Made by a program: the position numbers and the translations under genes. Of a stretch of 64,000 nt of DNA, positions 24,724 through 36,650 are shown piece after piece. Each line of letters starts with the position of its first letter. The first letter of the stretch is position 1. Source of the DNA: Bacteroidales bacterium (lineage in GTDB: Bacteria; Bacteroidota; Bacteroidia; Bacteroidales; UBA932); assembly GCA_017647795.1 (NCBI GenBank), contig JAGCJX010000023.1, positions 1-64,000 of the forward strand, written 5' to 3'. The notes below the pieces were generated by a model. It saw only the letters and a list, made by a program, of their open reading frames with translations. It was not told where the DNA came from and did no database searches.

Positions 24724-26019
24724 CTAATAACCGTATTTTTTCCACATCCGGCTCATCCGGTTGCGGATTTCATTTTCCTTGGAGTTTTCCTGCGGTTCGT
24801 AAAATTTGTGGGCCCGACAGGAATCCGGCAGAAACTCCTGATCCACAAAGTTTCCCGCATAATCGTGGGCATATTTGTAATCTTGCGCATAGCCCAATTC
24901 CTGCATCAGTTGGGTCGGTGCATTGCGCAAGTGCAGAGGAACGGGCGAGTTGTCGCCTTTGGCCACCCAAGCCAGGGCCTCGTTGATGGCTTTGTAGGCA
25001 GAGTTGCTTTTGGGAGAGGTCGCCAAATAAATGGCACATTGGGACAGGATGATGCGGGCTTCGGGCATGCCGATTTTGTGGCAGGCATCGAAGCAGGACT
25101 GCGCCAACAAAAGGGCGTTGGGATTGGCCAAACCCACATCTTCGGCAGCCAGAATCAACATCCGGCGGGCGATGAACAAAGGATCCTCACCACCGTTGAG
25201 CATGCGGGCCATCCAATACACAGCCGCATTGGGGTCCGAGCCGCGGATGCTTTTGATGAAAGCCGAAATGATGTCGTAATGCTGTTCGCCCCCTTTGTCA
25301 TAAATTGCAATGTTCTCCTGCAGACGCTGTTGGACCAGGTCGTTGGTAATGACCAATTTCTCCAAAGCTCCGGAGGAAGAGACCAGAATATCCAAGATGT
25401 TCAGCAACTTACGGGCATCCCCACCGGAAAAACGAAACAGGGCTTCTTTCTCCTGTACCTCAATCTTCCGCGTCTTCAAATAGTGATCTTCGGTCAGCGC
25501 CCGGCGCAATAATTTATCCAAATCTTTGGATTCCAATGATTTAAGCACATAAACCTGACAGCGGGAGAGCAGGGGGGTAATGACTTCGAACGAAGGATTT
25601 TCGGTCGTAGCACCGATCAACGTCACGGTACCGGTTTCTACCGCTCCCAGCAAAGCATCCTGTTGGGCCTTCGTAAAACGATGTATCTCATCAATGAACA
25701 GGATGGGTGATCCGCTGTTGCCCGAAAACAAGGTCGAATTCTTGGCTTTGTCGAATACCTCACGCATTTCCTTGACCCCAGAACTGATGGCCGACAAGGT
25801 ATAGAAATCGCGTTTGAGGCTGGTAGCGACAATGTGCGCCAAGGTTGTTTTGCCCACGCCCGGAGGACCCCACAAAATGAAGGAATTCACGTTACCGGTC
25901 TCAATCATGCGGCGCAGAATGGCGTTCGGTCCCACCAAATGTTCCTGTCCCACGTATTCATCCAGGTTCCGGGGCCGCATCCGCTCGGGGAGCGGGGCAA
26001 ATTGATTATTATTTAACAT
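24724..26019 (-). CDS. rarA: replication-associated recombination protein A (RarA/MgsA)
   Basis: This is a 431-residue AAA+ ATPase from the ATG at 26019; a longer frame would run into tamL. It starts with PLPERMRPRNLDEYVGQEHL, typical of RarA. Walker A is GPPGVGKT (51-58), Walker B is ILFIDEIHRF, and sensor 1 is IGATTENPSFE. The C-terminal RarA-type oligomerisation domain is present. The protein acts at stalled replication forks, with structural similarity to clamp-loader subunits. It lies 21 bp downstream of tamL on the same strand. Confidence 0.95.
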   Translation of the reverse strand: MLNNNQFAPLPERMRPRNLDEYVGQEHLVGPNAILRRMIETGNVNSFILWGPPGVGKTTLAHIVATSLKRDFYTLSAISSGVKEMREVFDKAKNSTLFSGNSGSPILFIDEIHRFTKAQQDALLGAVETGTVTLIGATTENPSFEVITPLLSRCQVYVLKSLESKDLDKLLRRALTEDHYLKTRKIEVQEKEALFRFSGGDARKLLNILDILVSSSGALEKLVITNDLVQQRLQENIAIYDKGGEQHYDIISAFIKSIRGSDPNAAVYWMARMLNGGEDPLFIARRMLILAAEDVGLANPNALLLAQSCFDACHKIGMPEARIILSQCAIYLATSPKSNSAYKAINEALAWVAKGDNSPVPLHLRNAPTQLMQELGYAQDYKYAHDYAGNFVDQEFLPDSCRAHKFYEPQENSKENEIRNRMSRMWKKYGY

Positions 26020-26039
26020 AATATAAATTGTGTCTAAAT

Positions 26040-28313
26040 CTAGAAAGGATAACCAATGGAGAACTGGAAGGCATAACCATCTTGTTTTATCCATTGATCT
26101 ACAGGTTTCCACGACTGAATTTCAGGGTCATACAACTTAACACCCAAATCCAAACGTACGACTACAAAATCCAAGTCAACTCGCAGACCCATACCGGTAT
26201 TCAAAGCAATGCTACGGAAGAAATCTTCTTCAAAACGTGTCCAAACGTTACCCGCATCAAAAAACAAAGCGCCATTCAGGTACCAGAACAACGGGAAACG
26301 ATATTCCACGTTCGCCTCCAACTTCACGTTCCCCGTTTGGTTCGGAATCGCAAAAGTCTTGTCCTGCGGCGAAGTACCAGGACCCAGCGTTCGTGCCTGC
26401 CATCCGCGCATGCTGCTCGCACCCCCAGCCCAGAACAATTTTTCAAACGGCACGGACGACGAGTTACCATAGGCATGCCCAATACCACCCATCAAACGGG
26501 TTGCCAACGCCTGGCGGTTGTCCGGACCGAATTTCAAGGTATATCCCAAGGTCATTTCTCCCCGTACATATTGCGAATACGGCGATCCCCAGATGGTGCG
26601 GGATCCGCTTTCATTTTGCTGAAAATAAGGATTGAACAAGCTCAGAACATTGCCCGCCATGTCGTATTGGAAACGAGCATAGAACCGGTTGTTTTTGGGA
26701 TTCATGGACGGATCCGTTGTATAATAATAGGTAAAGCCGGCTCCCAAGACAAAGTGGTCCTTGTAAGAATCTTGCAAGAACGGGTCTTGCAGGCTCTCGT
26801 AGAAGGAATCCTTCATGTCAAAAATCTTCACGATATCGACTTGAATTGGCGACACGGTAAAGTATTGGGTCCGGTCTGTGTTGTTCCAACTGTATCCCAT
26901 AGATCCACTGATGAGGTTCCGGGTGTATTCGGGACGTTCCTGGTAATTGTAACCCAAACTCACATCCGTCCTGGGCAATGTCCGTCCAAACCAACGGTCC
27001 GGCAGGAACATAAAGGTCGGCAGACTCAAACTAGCCGAAACCCCAAATTCTGTGGAGTGCGTCGGGTCGTTGAGTTTGAACTGGAAGTTCCCCATAAAAC
27101 TGAGGTTGAACCATTCCCCGCCATGGAAAAGATTCCGGTGATAGTACGAAATGGCCGGCGTAACCCCCAACAAACCCGTAGAATTACTCGAAGCCTCCAG
27201 GTTCAATTTGTAACCGGATACCTTTGACGGCACCAGGCGGATTGTACAATCTACATAGTTGGAATCCCGTTCTTCCAGAATGAGGTTGACGCTGTTATAC
27301 ATCTGCAAATTGGAGAAGCGTTGGTACGTGGTATTGACCATATTCTCGTTGTACACAGAATCGGGTGTCATCCAATTCATGCGTTTGAGCACACTGGGAC
27401 GGATATTCAATTCATTGTCGTACAAGATATAAAAATCATCAAAGGCCAAGGTATCCAAAATGGGATCAATGCCTCGGGACAAACTGGCCTGGTAACGGAT
27501 CAAATCGCTTACCGGCTGGATGTACACGTCGCCAATTCGGAATTGCCGGTGCGGACGGGCCATTTCGGGCGTTTCGTTCCGAGTATAATTGAGGATTTTG
27601 AAGGTCAGGATGGCTGAGTCTTTCACCGAAACGGTATCCGCCTCAAAAAGAAAATAGTTTTTGGTAAAACCGTAATAACCCTTATTCCGGATAACGCTGG
27701 TAGCGCGTTCCGCTTCTTTTTCCAGCACCTGCTCCGAAAGAACGGTACCTTTCTGCAGGTAACTGGACGTTGTATCCTGCAAATAAATGGAACGGATCTT
27801 CTCATCCGGAATCTCGTATTCAATGGCGGCAATGGGATAGGTCTTGCCCAAATGAATGTCATAAAAGACCTCTGCGCGGCGATCCTGTGCAGAAATGGAG
27901 TCCAATACCCGTGACTGGTAATAGCCCAGGTACTGCAAGTGGGTCTCCATGTTACTCTTGGACTGTTCCACCAAAGTGGCATCCATCAGAACAGGTTCCT
28001 GCCCGATTTTCTTCACCGTACGGTCCCACCAGTTTCCGCTACCGTTGCTCCAGTTGTATACACTCAAAAACGGGCTCCAGTGTCTAATGAAATAGGAATT
28101 CGGCTTTTGGCGGATGTAAGATTGGATTTCGTCGGCGTCGTATTCTGGGTATTTTTCCTGATTAACAACGTGCACATAATTGTCTACCAGCCGGTAAGAT
28201 CCTTCCGGAACCACACGGGTCGTACTGCAGGATCCAGCAAACAGAAGGACCAGGGTCACCAGAAACCCTGCCCAGAAATAGCGGCTGTGTTGTATGCGCC
28301 CGTGTTTCATCAT
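26040..28313 (-). CDS. tamL: TamL-type Omp85 outer-membrane lipoprotein
   Basis: This is a 757-residue protein. An N-terminal lipoprotein signal ends in LLFAGSC (Cys29), followed by STTRVVPEG. POTRA-like repeats follow (YDIHLGKTYPIAAIEYEIPD and the like), then a 16-strand type C-terminal barrel with PFEKLFWAGGASSMRGWQAR and a closing ...FSIGYPF ending in Phe. In Bacteroidetes the lipidated TamA relative, TamL, works with TamB in outer-membrane assembly. No TamB is visible here. The N-terminal part up to residue 60 is typical of that group. Confidence 0.88.
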   Translation of the reverse strand: MMKHGRIQHSRYFWAGFLVTLVLLFAGSCSTTRVVPEGSYRLVDNYVHVVNQEKYPEYDADEIQSYIRQKPNSYFIRHWSPFLSVYNWSNGSGNWWDRTVKKIGQEPVLMDATLVEQSKSNMETHLQYLGYYQSRVLDSISAQDRRAEVFYDIHLGKTYPIAAIEYEIPDEKIRSIYLQDTTSSYLQKGTVLSEQVLEKEAERATSVIRNKGYYGFTKNYFLFEADTVSVKDSAILTFKILNYTRNETPEMARPHRQFRIGDVYIQPVSDLIRYQASLSRGIDPILDTLAFDDFYILYDNELNIRPSVLKRMNWMTPDSVYNENMVNTTYQRFSNLQMYNSVNLILEERDSNYVDCTIRLVPSKVSGYKLNLEASSNSTGLLGVTPAISYYHRNLFHGGEWFNLSFMGNFQFKLNDPTHSTEFGVSASLSLPTFMFLPDRWFGRTLPRTDVSLGYNYQERPEYTRNLISGSMGYSWNNTDRTQYFTVSPIQVDIVKIFDMKDSFYESLQDPFLQDSYKDHFVLGAGFTYYYTTDPSMNPKNNRFYARFQYDMAGNVLSLFNPYFQQNESGSRTIWGSPYSQYVRGEMTLGYTLKFGPDNRQALATRLMGGIGHAYGNSSSVPFEKLFWAGGASSMRGWQARTLGPGTSPQDKTFAIPNQTGNVKLEANVEYRFPLFWYLNGALFFDAGNVWTRFEEDFFRSIALNTGMGLRVDLDFVVVRLDLGVKLYDPEIQSWKPVDQWIKQDGYAFQFSIGYPF

Positions 28314-28328
28314 AAAAAAATTTTACTG

Positions 28329-28336
28329 CAAATGTA
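28329..28336 (-). promoter_or_regulatory. -7 box of tamL-rarA
   Basis: Minus-strand TACATTTG, about 16 bp before the tamL ATG. It is back to back with the plus-strand box at 28367, so the 132-bp gap holds divergent promoters. Confidence 0.55.
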
Positions 28337-28366
28337 CAATTTTTAAGCCGTTTATAAAAAAGTTCC

Positions 28367-28374
28367 TACATTTG
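28367..28374 (+). promoter_or_regulatory. -7 box of the PLP decarboxylase gene
   Basis: TACATTTG fits the consensus. The ATG is 72 bp further on, leaving a leader of about 65 bases. Confidence 0.55.
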
Positions 28375-28445
28375 TACGAGGAAATGAATCCGACTCACTT
28401 GCATTTGAAAATTAACCATAAAGTAACTTACTTACATTTCTAAAA

Positions 28446-29843
28446 ATGAAGAACAAGTACATCGATCTGATTGAACAGTCTTTCGAATTTCCGCAAGACG
28501 AGTTTCGTGTAGAGGACGGCGAACTCTATTTTCACAACATCCCGATGATGGACATCATTGAACAGTACGGGACCCCGTTGAAAATCTCTTACTTGCCCAA
28601 GATTTCTTCGCAAATCCAACGAGCAAAACGGATGTTCAACGTGGCGATGGCAAAAGTGGATTACCGTGGTGAATACCACTACTGCTACTGCACCAAGAGC
28701 TCCCATTTCTCCTTCGTGTTGGAAGAAGCCTTGAAAAACGACATCCACATCGAAACTTCGTCGGCTTTCGACTTCAATCTGATTGAATCGTTGTACAACG
28801 AAGGCGTGATTGACAAAGATCTGTACATCATTTGCAACGGCTACAAACGGGATTCTTACCTGGACAACATTGCCAACGCCATCAACAGCGGCTGGACCAA
28901 CACCATTCCGGTTTTGGACAACATGGCTGAATTTGATGAATTGGACAAACGCGTCAAAGAACCCTGCCGCATCGGAATCCGCATCGCTTCGGAAGAAGAG
29001 CCGAAATTTGAGTTCTACACTTCCCGCCTGGGTATCCGTTATTCGGACATCATTCCTTTCTACCGCAACTGCATCAGCCAAAACAAGAAGTTCAAACTGA
29101 ACATGTTGCACTTCTTCATCAACACCGGTATCCGCGACAACGCTTACTACTGGAACGAGTTGGCAAAATGCGTTTCGGTCTATTGTGACCTCAAAACCAT
29201 CTGCCCCGAACTGGAATCCTTGAACATCGGTGGAGGTTTCCCGATCAAGAACTCCCTGGCCAGCGATTACGATTACGAATACATGGCCGAAGAAATCGTG
29301 GCACAAATCAAGAGCATGTGCGAAGCCCGTGGCGTTCCGGAACCGAACATCTTCTCTGAATTCGGCAGCTACACCGTGGGAGAAAGCGGTGCCACCATCT
29401 TCCAAATATTGGATGTGAAACAACAAAACGACCGCGAACGCTGGTACATGGTTGACAGTTCTTTCATGACCACCTTGCCGGACACCTGGGGTATCAAACA
29501 ACGTTTCATCCTGTTGCCGATCAACAAATGGAACAGCAATTACCAACGTGTGTTCTTGGGCGGTCTGACTTGCGACAGCCAAGACTATTACAACGCGGAA
29601 GCACACGCCAACGCAATCTTCTTGCCCAGCGTGAAAGACCGTTACGACGAACCGTTGTACATCGGCTTCTTCCACACCGGTGCATACCAAGAATCCATTG
29701 CAGGTTACGGCGGTATCCAACACTGTCTCCAACCCGCTCCGAAACACATCATCATCGACAAGGACGAAAACGGAGAATACACCACCAAACTCTTCAGCAA
29801 GGAACAAACCTACAAATCCATGCTCAAGATCCTGGGTTACTAA
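28446..29843 (+). CDS. PLP-dependent decarboxylase, arginine decarboxylase-like
   Basis: This is a 465-residue fold-type III (alanine racemase-like) PLP enzyme. The probable PLP lysine is in YCYCTKSSHFSF (about residue 79). The glycine-rich phosphate-binding segment is LNIGGGFPIKN, and an active-site Cys-like region follows near the C-terminus (LGGLTCDSQD). It belongs to the group often annotated arginine decarboxylase in Bacteroidetes, but ornithine, lysine or carboxynorspermidine substrates cannot be excluded. It starts a unit with the SpoU methyltransferase 10 bp downstream. Its likely role is polyamine synthesis. Confidence 0.75.
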   Translation: MKNKYIDLIEQSFEFPQDEFRVEDGELYFHNIPMMDIIEQYGTPLKISYLPKISSQIQRAKRMFNVAMAKVDYRGEYHYCYCTKSSHFSFVLEEALKNDIHIETSSAFDFNLIESLYNEGVIDKDLYIICNGYKRDSYLDNIANAINSGWTNTIPVLDNMAEFDELDKRVKEPCRIGIRIASEEEPKFEFYTSRLGIRYSDIIPFYRNCISQNKKFKLNMLHFFINTGIRDNAYYWNELAKCVSVYCDLKTICPELESLNIGGGFPIKNSLASDYDYEYMAEEIVAQIKSMCEARGVPEPNIFSEFGSYTVGESGATIFQILDVKQQNDRERWYMVDSSFMTTLPDTWGIKQRFILLPINKWNSNYQRVFLGGLTCDSQDYYNAEAHANAIFLPSVKDRYDEPLYIGFFHTGAYQESIAGYGGIQHCLQPAPKHIIIDKDENGEYTTKLFSKEQTYKSMLKILGY

Positions 29844-29853
29844 TCCTCCGATC

Positions 29854-30588
29854 ATGAAAACTACACTCACCAAAGCTGAGATTGCCCGCATCCGGAGCCT
29901 ATCACAGAAGAAAAAACGTGAGCAGGAAGGACGCTTCATCGTAGAAGGGGAAAAGATGGTCCAAGAGGCCATCGATTCCACCTTCCGCGTGGAAGCTGTG
30001 TACTACCGCGATGATATCGGCGAAGAGACGATGCAGAAAATCTCCCTGCTCTCCTCTCCTTCTCCCGCTTTGGCAGTTGTCCATACCCATCCTCAAATCC
30101 ACACCACCGAGCCCGCCTTGCCCAAGGGCCTCTGCCTGGCTTTGGACGGTGTTCGGGATCCGGGAAATTTCGGGACCATCCTCCGCATCGCCGACTGGTT
30201 CGGCATTGAACGCATTTACGCATCCGAAGACTGTGTGGAAGTGTACAACCCGAAAACGGTCCAAGCCAGCATGGGTGCCATTTTCCGCATGGAAGTTTGC
30301 TATACCCCGCTGGTCCCCCTCATCAGACGTTGTGTTGCCGCAGGAATCCCTGCTTATGGAACCTTCCTGGATGGGAACAACCTCTACCAAGAAAAAACCG
30401 ATCTCAGCGAGACCGGTCTCATCGTCATGGGCAATGAACACAACGGGATTTCTTCCGAAGTCAGCAACTGCTTGAACCGCCGTCTGTTCATTCCGCCTTA
30501 TCCAATCGACGCACAGACTTCCGAGTCACTGAACGTCGCCATTGCAACCGCCATCCTCTGTGCAGAATTCCGAAGAAGGCAGTTGTAA
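29854..30588 (+). CDS. SpoU/TrmH-family RNA 2'-O-methyltransferase
   Basis: This is a 244-residue protein from the ATG at 29854. An N-terminal substrate-binding domain (KKKREQEGRFIVEGEKMVQE) is followed by the knotted SPOUT domain with the motifs LALDGVRDPGNFGTILRIAD, IVMGNEHNGIS and IPPYPIDAQTSESLNVA. It methylates a ribose in 23S rRNA or tRNA; the target base cannot be told. It ends 6 bp from the end of the convergent GH13 gene, with no visible terminator between. Confidence 0.9.
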   Translation: MKTTLTKAEIARIRSLSQKKKREQEGRFIVEGEKMVQEAIDSTFRVEAVYYRDDIGEETMQKISLLSSPSPALAVVHTHPQIHTTEPALPKGLCLALDGVRDPGNFGTILRIADWFGIERIYASEDCVEVYNPKTVQASMGAIFRMEVCYTPLVPLIRRCVAAGIPAYGTFLDGNNLYQEKTDLSETGLIVMGNEHNGISSEVSNCLNRRLFIPPYPIDAQTSESLNVAIATAILCAEFRRRQL

Positions 30589-30594
30589 TTCCTC

Positions 30595-31998
30595 TTATAC
30601 CAACTTAATTATCACACCATTCCAAGCATCAACCTCTACCGTTACTGTAGTAGGCAATTCCGGTGCATCCAAGTACGAAGCAGCCGCTGCAGGGAGGTTG
30701 ATTTTCACCTTTGCATCCCACTCGGAAAAGTTGGTCACCACCAACTCCACTTCCCCTTCGTGACCACGCAAGAAGGAAAAATGGTAGCGCGGATCGTACT
30801 CGTTGTTATGCGGATTGGCATACTGCAAGTCAAAGGTCTTGCCGTACCGAAAAACAGGACGCATCGCCGTAGCAAAGAGACGTCTGTAAAGACATTGCAA
30901 TTGACAGGCATCAGTTGACAAATAACGTGTACCATCACCTTCACGCAAGCCTTTCAGCCAGGAACGGACCGAAGCAACGGACCAAAAATCAAAGATCGTC
31001 GTCCGTCCATCGACTCCGCTGAATCCTTCCGACTCCATACCGGCTTCTCCCAATTCCTGTCCAAAATAGAGCATGTAGGGAACGGTGTTGAAGAACAAGG
31101 AAACGTACAAAGCCGGCAAAGCACGCCAAGGGGAACCTGCGAAAAAGGCAGACGCCAACCGTTGCTCATCGTGGTTTTCCAGGAAATTCAACATCTGCAA
31201 CTGATGTTCTCCCAAACGCATCCAATTCAAAGAAATATCCGACGCGGGAGACTTATGATCCAGTATATTACGCAAGGTATCATAAAGTCCTACTTTATCA
31301 TACAAATAGTCAAATCCAGCATCCAGATAAGCCCCGTACAATTCCGGCGAATAGATCTCCGCTATGAAGATGGCCTCGGGATATTGTGCACGCACTTGCG
31401 GGAATACCCACTGCCAAAAGGCCACCGGGACCAGGTGCACCATGTCGCAACGGAAGCCACCGACCCCTTTGCCCAACCAAAACAACAGGATGTCCCGCAT
31501 CTTGGACCAGGTATCGGTGTGCTCGTAGTTCAACTTCGCTGTATCGCTCCAGTCGTAGTCGTAACCCCGTCCCGGATAATAGTTAATGTCTTCAAAATTT
31601 TGAATATCAGATGCATAACAACGGGCAACGTGGTTGGGAACAAAATCCATCAAAGGCACCAGACCTGCCACCCGTGTACGCTTGAGTAAGGCTTCGTAGG
31701 CCTGCATTGCATCGTTTCCACGAGTCATGTAATCACAGACACGGTAGTAATCTCGGATGGCATAGGGAGAACCCGCCTCCCCTTTCACCCCTTCATCACC
31801 GGCCGTAGCGTGATCAATAACACCCGTAAACCAAAGATGGGTGATGGAGAGTTTGCGCAACTCTGCCAACACCGCATCATCGATATCCTCAAAACAACCA
31901 CTGCCGTTCCTTTCCAACGAACCGCCGGGGAGCAAATCCTCGCGCAGGTTGCCGAAAAGACGCGGCAGCAATTGGTAAATCAAGAACTTACCCCGCAT
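30595..31998 (-). CDS. alpha-amylase family (GH13) glycosidase
   Basis: This is a 467-residue enzyme. All GH13 signatures are seen: DFVPNH (I), GFRCDMVHL with the nucleophile Asp (II), FIAEIY with the acid/base Glu (III) and FLENHDEQR (IV). No signal peptide, so it acts in the cytoplasm, probably on glycogen- or maltodextrin-type alpha-glucans. The C-terminal ~70 residues are the usual beta-domain. It starts 2 bp after the stop of the PPi-dependent phosphofructokinase gene; the pair forms an operon for intracellular glucan use and glycolysis. Confidence 0.9.
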   Translation of the reverse strand: MRGKFLIYQLLPRLFGNLREDLLPGGSLERNGSGCFEDIDDAVLAELRKLSITHLWFTGVIDHATAGDEGVKGEAGSPYAIRDYYRVCDYMTRGNDAMQAYEALLKRTRVAGLVPLMDFVPNHVARCYASDIQNFEDINYYPGRGYDYDWSDTAKLNYEHTDTWSKMRDILLFWLGKGVGGFRCDMVHLVPVAFWQWVFPQVRAQYPEAIFIAEIYSPELYGAYLDAGFDYLYDKVGLYDTLRNILDHKSPASDISLNWMRLGEHQLQMLNFLENHDEQRLASAFFAGSPWRALPALYVSLFFNTVPYMLYFGQELGEAGMESEGFSGVDGRTTIFDFWSVASVRSWLKGLREGDGTRYLSTDACQLQCLYRRLFATAMRPVFRYGKTFDLQYANPHNNEYDPRYHFSFLRGHEGEVELVVTNFSEWDAKVKINLPAAAASYLDAPELPTTVTVEVDAWNGVIIKLV

Positions 31999-32000
31999 GC

Positions 32001-33245
32001 TTATTCTTGGGGTTCCCAGTTCAAGATTTTGTAGAAGTCATATTCTTCCGGGTTTGCCAAGTACTGACGGGCAGCTTCGTAATCGGCCGGAGTAATGGCG
32101 TGAAGAATGTTGTGCATCACGTGGTTGAACTTTTCGTTATCCATATCTACCAAACGAGGCATGATCTTGCCGGTTTGGGGATCTTGCAAATCTTTCAAAT
32201 ACAACGGATGGATGCGACCGTCGTGGTCCGCGAAGACCATACAACCGGTTTCACCGCGTTTGAAGAGTGCCCAAACACCGATTGCCAATTGAGAGCAATA
32301 CACGAGGTCATAAGCCACAGGGGTCTGACAACGAACGTCATAACCAATTTCAATCGGACGGGTTTTGATCTTCAGGCCCAATTCTGCCAATTTGTTTTCC
32401 AACATGGTGTTGAAGATTTGGGCTTTGGAAACTTTACCCAATTCCGGGTGACCGTGTGCATCGTAGGAGAAGACTACACCGGTTTTTTCCAATTCTGAAT
32501 CGCTCAATTTGTGGAACACACCTTCGGAGATCATGATACCGCCGTAAGTGATGCCCATGGTTTTGCGTTTCACGATGGAAGAAACGGCCAAGTCCACGAT
32601 TTTTTCAACGGTGATTTCCGTTTTGTTGAACATTTCCGGAATCACCACCATCGGATAGTGGCAAGAAGCACCGATACCGAAAGCCAAGTGACCGGCTGAA
32701 CGGCCCATCGCTGCAACGAGGAACCAAGTACCGCTGGTACGTGCATCTTCGTACACGGTGGTAGCAATACGGGTACCTTCTGACATCGCAGAATAGTAAC
32801 CGAAGGTCGGCACATCGTTCGGCAACGGCAAGTCGTTGTCAATGGTTTTGGGAACGTGGATGTTTTGGATGGGATACTGACGAGCTTCCAAGAATTTGGC
32901 AATGCGGTTTGCGGTAGAAGCGGTGTCATCACCACCGACGGTCACCAACAATTTCACGCGGTTGTCTTGGAAGAACTTCAGATTGAACTTGTTGTCGATG
33001 TCGTCCTGGGTCGGTTTGTAACGGCTCATCATCAAATACGAACCACCACGGTTGAAAATGTTGTCTGCCAAGAAGAAATCTATGTCAACGTAATCCGGTT
33101 CTTCGGAAAACAAGCCCTTGTAACCACCGTTCAAACCAATTACGCGATATCCGTTTTTCAAGAAAGTTTTTGCAATCGTCCCTACTACTGTGTTAATCCC
33201 CGGAGCGGGACCGCCTCCGGTCAGAATTACAATCGAATCTTTCAT
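32001..33245 (-). CDS. phosphofructokinase, PPi-dependent type
   Basis: This is a 414-residue protein from the ATG at 33245; a GTG four codons upstream is less likely. The family is seen from LTGGGPAPGIN (9-19) and MGRSAGHLAFG. Two positions decide the phosphoryl donor: GGDD (104-107; ATP enzymes have GGDG) and PKTIDND (132-138; ATP enzymes have PGTIDND). Both are the pyrophosphate form, so it is likely PPi:fructose-6-phosphate phosphotransferase, reversible in glycolysis. It is first gene of an operon with the GH13 enzyme. A minus-strand promoter lies at 33298-33305. Confidence 0.92.
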   Translation of the reverse strand: MKDSIVILTGGGPAPGINTVVGTIAKTFLKNGYRVIGLNGGYKGLFSEEPDYVDIDFFLADNIFNRGGSYLMMSRYKPTQDDIDNKFNLKFFQDNRVKLLVTVGGDDTASTANRIAKFLEARQYPIQNIHVPKTIDNDLPLPNDVPTFGYYSAMSEGTRIATTVYEDARTSGTWFLVAAMGRSAGHLAFGIGASCHYPMVVIPEMFNKTEITVEKIVDLAVSSIVKRKTMGITYGGIMISEGVFHKLSDSELEKTGVVFSYDAHGHPELGKVSKAQIFNTMLENKLAELGLKIKTRPIEIGYDVRCQTPVAYDLVYCSQLAIGVWALFKRGETGCMVFADHDGRIHPLYLKDLQDPQTGKIMPRLVDMDNEKFNHVMHNILHAITPADYEAARQYLANPEEYDFYKILNWEPQE

Positions 33246-33297
33246 TTTCCTTTTCACTTAAAATCAACTTACTTTTTGCGTCTGTGCAAAAACGGCG

Positions 33298-33305
33298 CAA
33301 ATGTA
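33298..33305 (-). promoter_or_regulatory. -7 box of the PPi-PFK operon
   Basis: Minus-strand TACATTTG, 53 bp before the ATG. Divergent from the ligA promoter 33 bp away. Confidence 0.55.
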
Positions 33306-33319
33306 GAACTATTTATTGA

Positions 33320-35404
<2,085 letters not shown>

Positions 35405-35431
35405 TATAAACAATTAAATTACACAACAACG

Positions 35432-36643
35432 ATGAAAGACATCTTAATCAAAGATCGAGTTCACTACCTCGGCGTAAATGACAGAAAAAAACACTTGTTT
35501 GAAAACAACTGGCCTCTCCCCTATGGCGTTGCCTACAACTCATACTTGATCACCGACGAAAAGAGTGCGTTGGTGGACACTTTGGAATACGGTTCTCGGC
35601 CCGATTATTTGGAAACCATCCGTACTTTGCTGAATGGCAAACCCTTGGACTACCTCATCGTAAACCACATGGAACCGGACCACTCCAGCATGATCGGTGA
35701 AATCATCCGCAATTTCCCGAACGTAAAAGTTGTGGCCAATGCCATCACCAAAAAGATTCTGAACAACTACTACCCCTTGACCGACGAACAATTCCTGGAA
35801 ATCAAGGAAGGAGATATCTTGGAACTGGGTTATCACAAACTGACCTTCGTGATGGTGCCTTGGGTACACTGGCCCGAAACCATGGTGACCTATGACACCA
35901 CGGACCAAATCCTCTTCTCCTGTGATGCCTTCGGTTCGTTCGGCACCTTGGACGGTGGTATCTTCGACGACGAAGTGGAATTCGATGAGGTAAAAGAAAC
36001 CGAAATGCGCCGCTATTACTCCAACATCGTGGGCAAATGGAGCGGTATGGTACAAAAAGCCTTCGGCAAACTGGCCGGCGTACCGGTATCCGTTATCTGT
36101 CCCTCTCACGGTCTGATCTGGCGCAAGGATCCGGCTAAAGTCTTGGGTCTGTACGACAAATGGAGTAAACAAATTGCAGACGACGGCGTAGTCATCGTAT
36201 ATTCTTCCATGTACGGCAACACCGAATACATGGCCGACCACATTGCCCGCGAACTGAGCGAACGCGGCATCCGCAAGATCCAAATCTTTGACGCTTCCAA
36301 AACCCATCCTTCTTTCATCCTGAACGAAATCTGGAAGTACAAAGGCTTGATTCTGGGCAGCTGTGCCTACAACGGCGACATGCACCCGACGATGAGCACC
36401 CTGACCCACGAAATCGCCATGTCAGCTCCGACCGGCAAGACCTTCGGCATCTTCGGTTCCTCTACTTGGAACGGTGCCGGTGTGAAAGCCTTGACTGCGG
36501 CTGCTGAGAAAATGAAAATGACCCCGGTCTGCGATCCAGTACAAATTTTGGGTGTTGCAGAAGCCTACAAAATGACACACGCAGCTGCCTTCGCTGACGC
36601 GTTTGTACAAGCATACAGAAACGAATCATTGAATCGTATTTAG
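35432..36643 (+). CDS. flavodiiron protein (A-type flavoprotein)
   Basis: This is a 403-residue protein. A beta-lactamase-like diiron domain carries HMEPDHS (79-85) as first metal-binding motif, and other His/Asp ligands (VPWVHWPE and SCDAFGSFG, SHGLIWRKDP). From about residue 253 there is a flavodoxin domain (VVIVYSSMYGNTEYMADHIA). Such proteins reduce O2 to water, or NO to N2O, in anaerobes. There is no fused rubredoxin, so an external electron donor is needed. It is cytoplasmic. Confidence 0.92.
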   Translation: MKDILIKDRVHYLGVNDRKKHLFENNWPLPYGVAYNSYLITDEKSALVDTLEYGSRPDYLETIRTLLNGKPLDYLIVNHMEPDHSSMIGEIIRNFPNVKVVANAITKKILNNYYPLTDEQFLEIKEGDILELGYHKLTFVMVPWVHWPETMVTYDTTDQILFSCDAFGSFGTLDGGIFDDEVEFDEVKETEMRRYYSNIVGKWSGMVQKAFGKLAGVPVSVICPSHGLIWRKDPAKVLGLYDKWSKQIADDGVVIVYSSMYGNTEYMADHIARELSERGIRKIQIFDASKTHPSFILNEIWKYKGLILGSCAYNGDMHPTMSTLTHEIAMSAPTGKTFGIFGSSTWNGAGVKALTAAAEKMKMTPVCDPVQILGVAEAYKMTHAAAFADAFVQAYRNESLNRI

Positions 36644-36650
36644 AAAACCG

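Noticed and set aside
26020..26112. N-terminal extension of rarA
   Set aside because: It overlaps the end of tamL and adds residues that do not fit RarA proteins. The ATG at 26019 gives the family start.
28440..29981. A 513-aa open frame antisense to the PLP decarboxylase
   Set aside because: It mirrors the codons of a clearly real gene on the other strand and has no recognisable domain. It is a by-product of codon bias.
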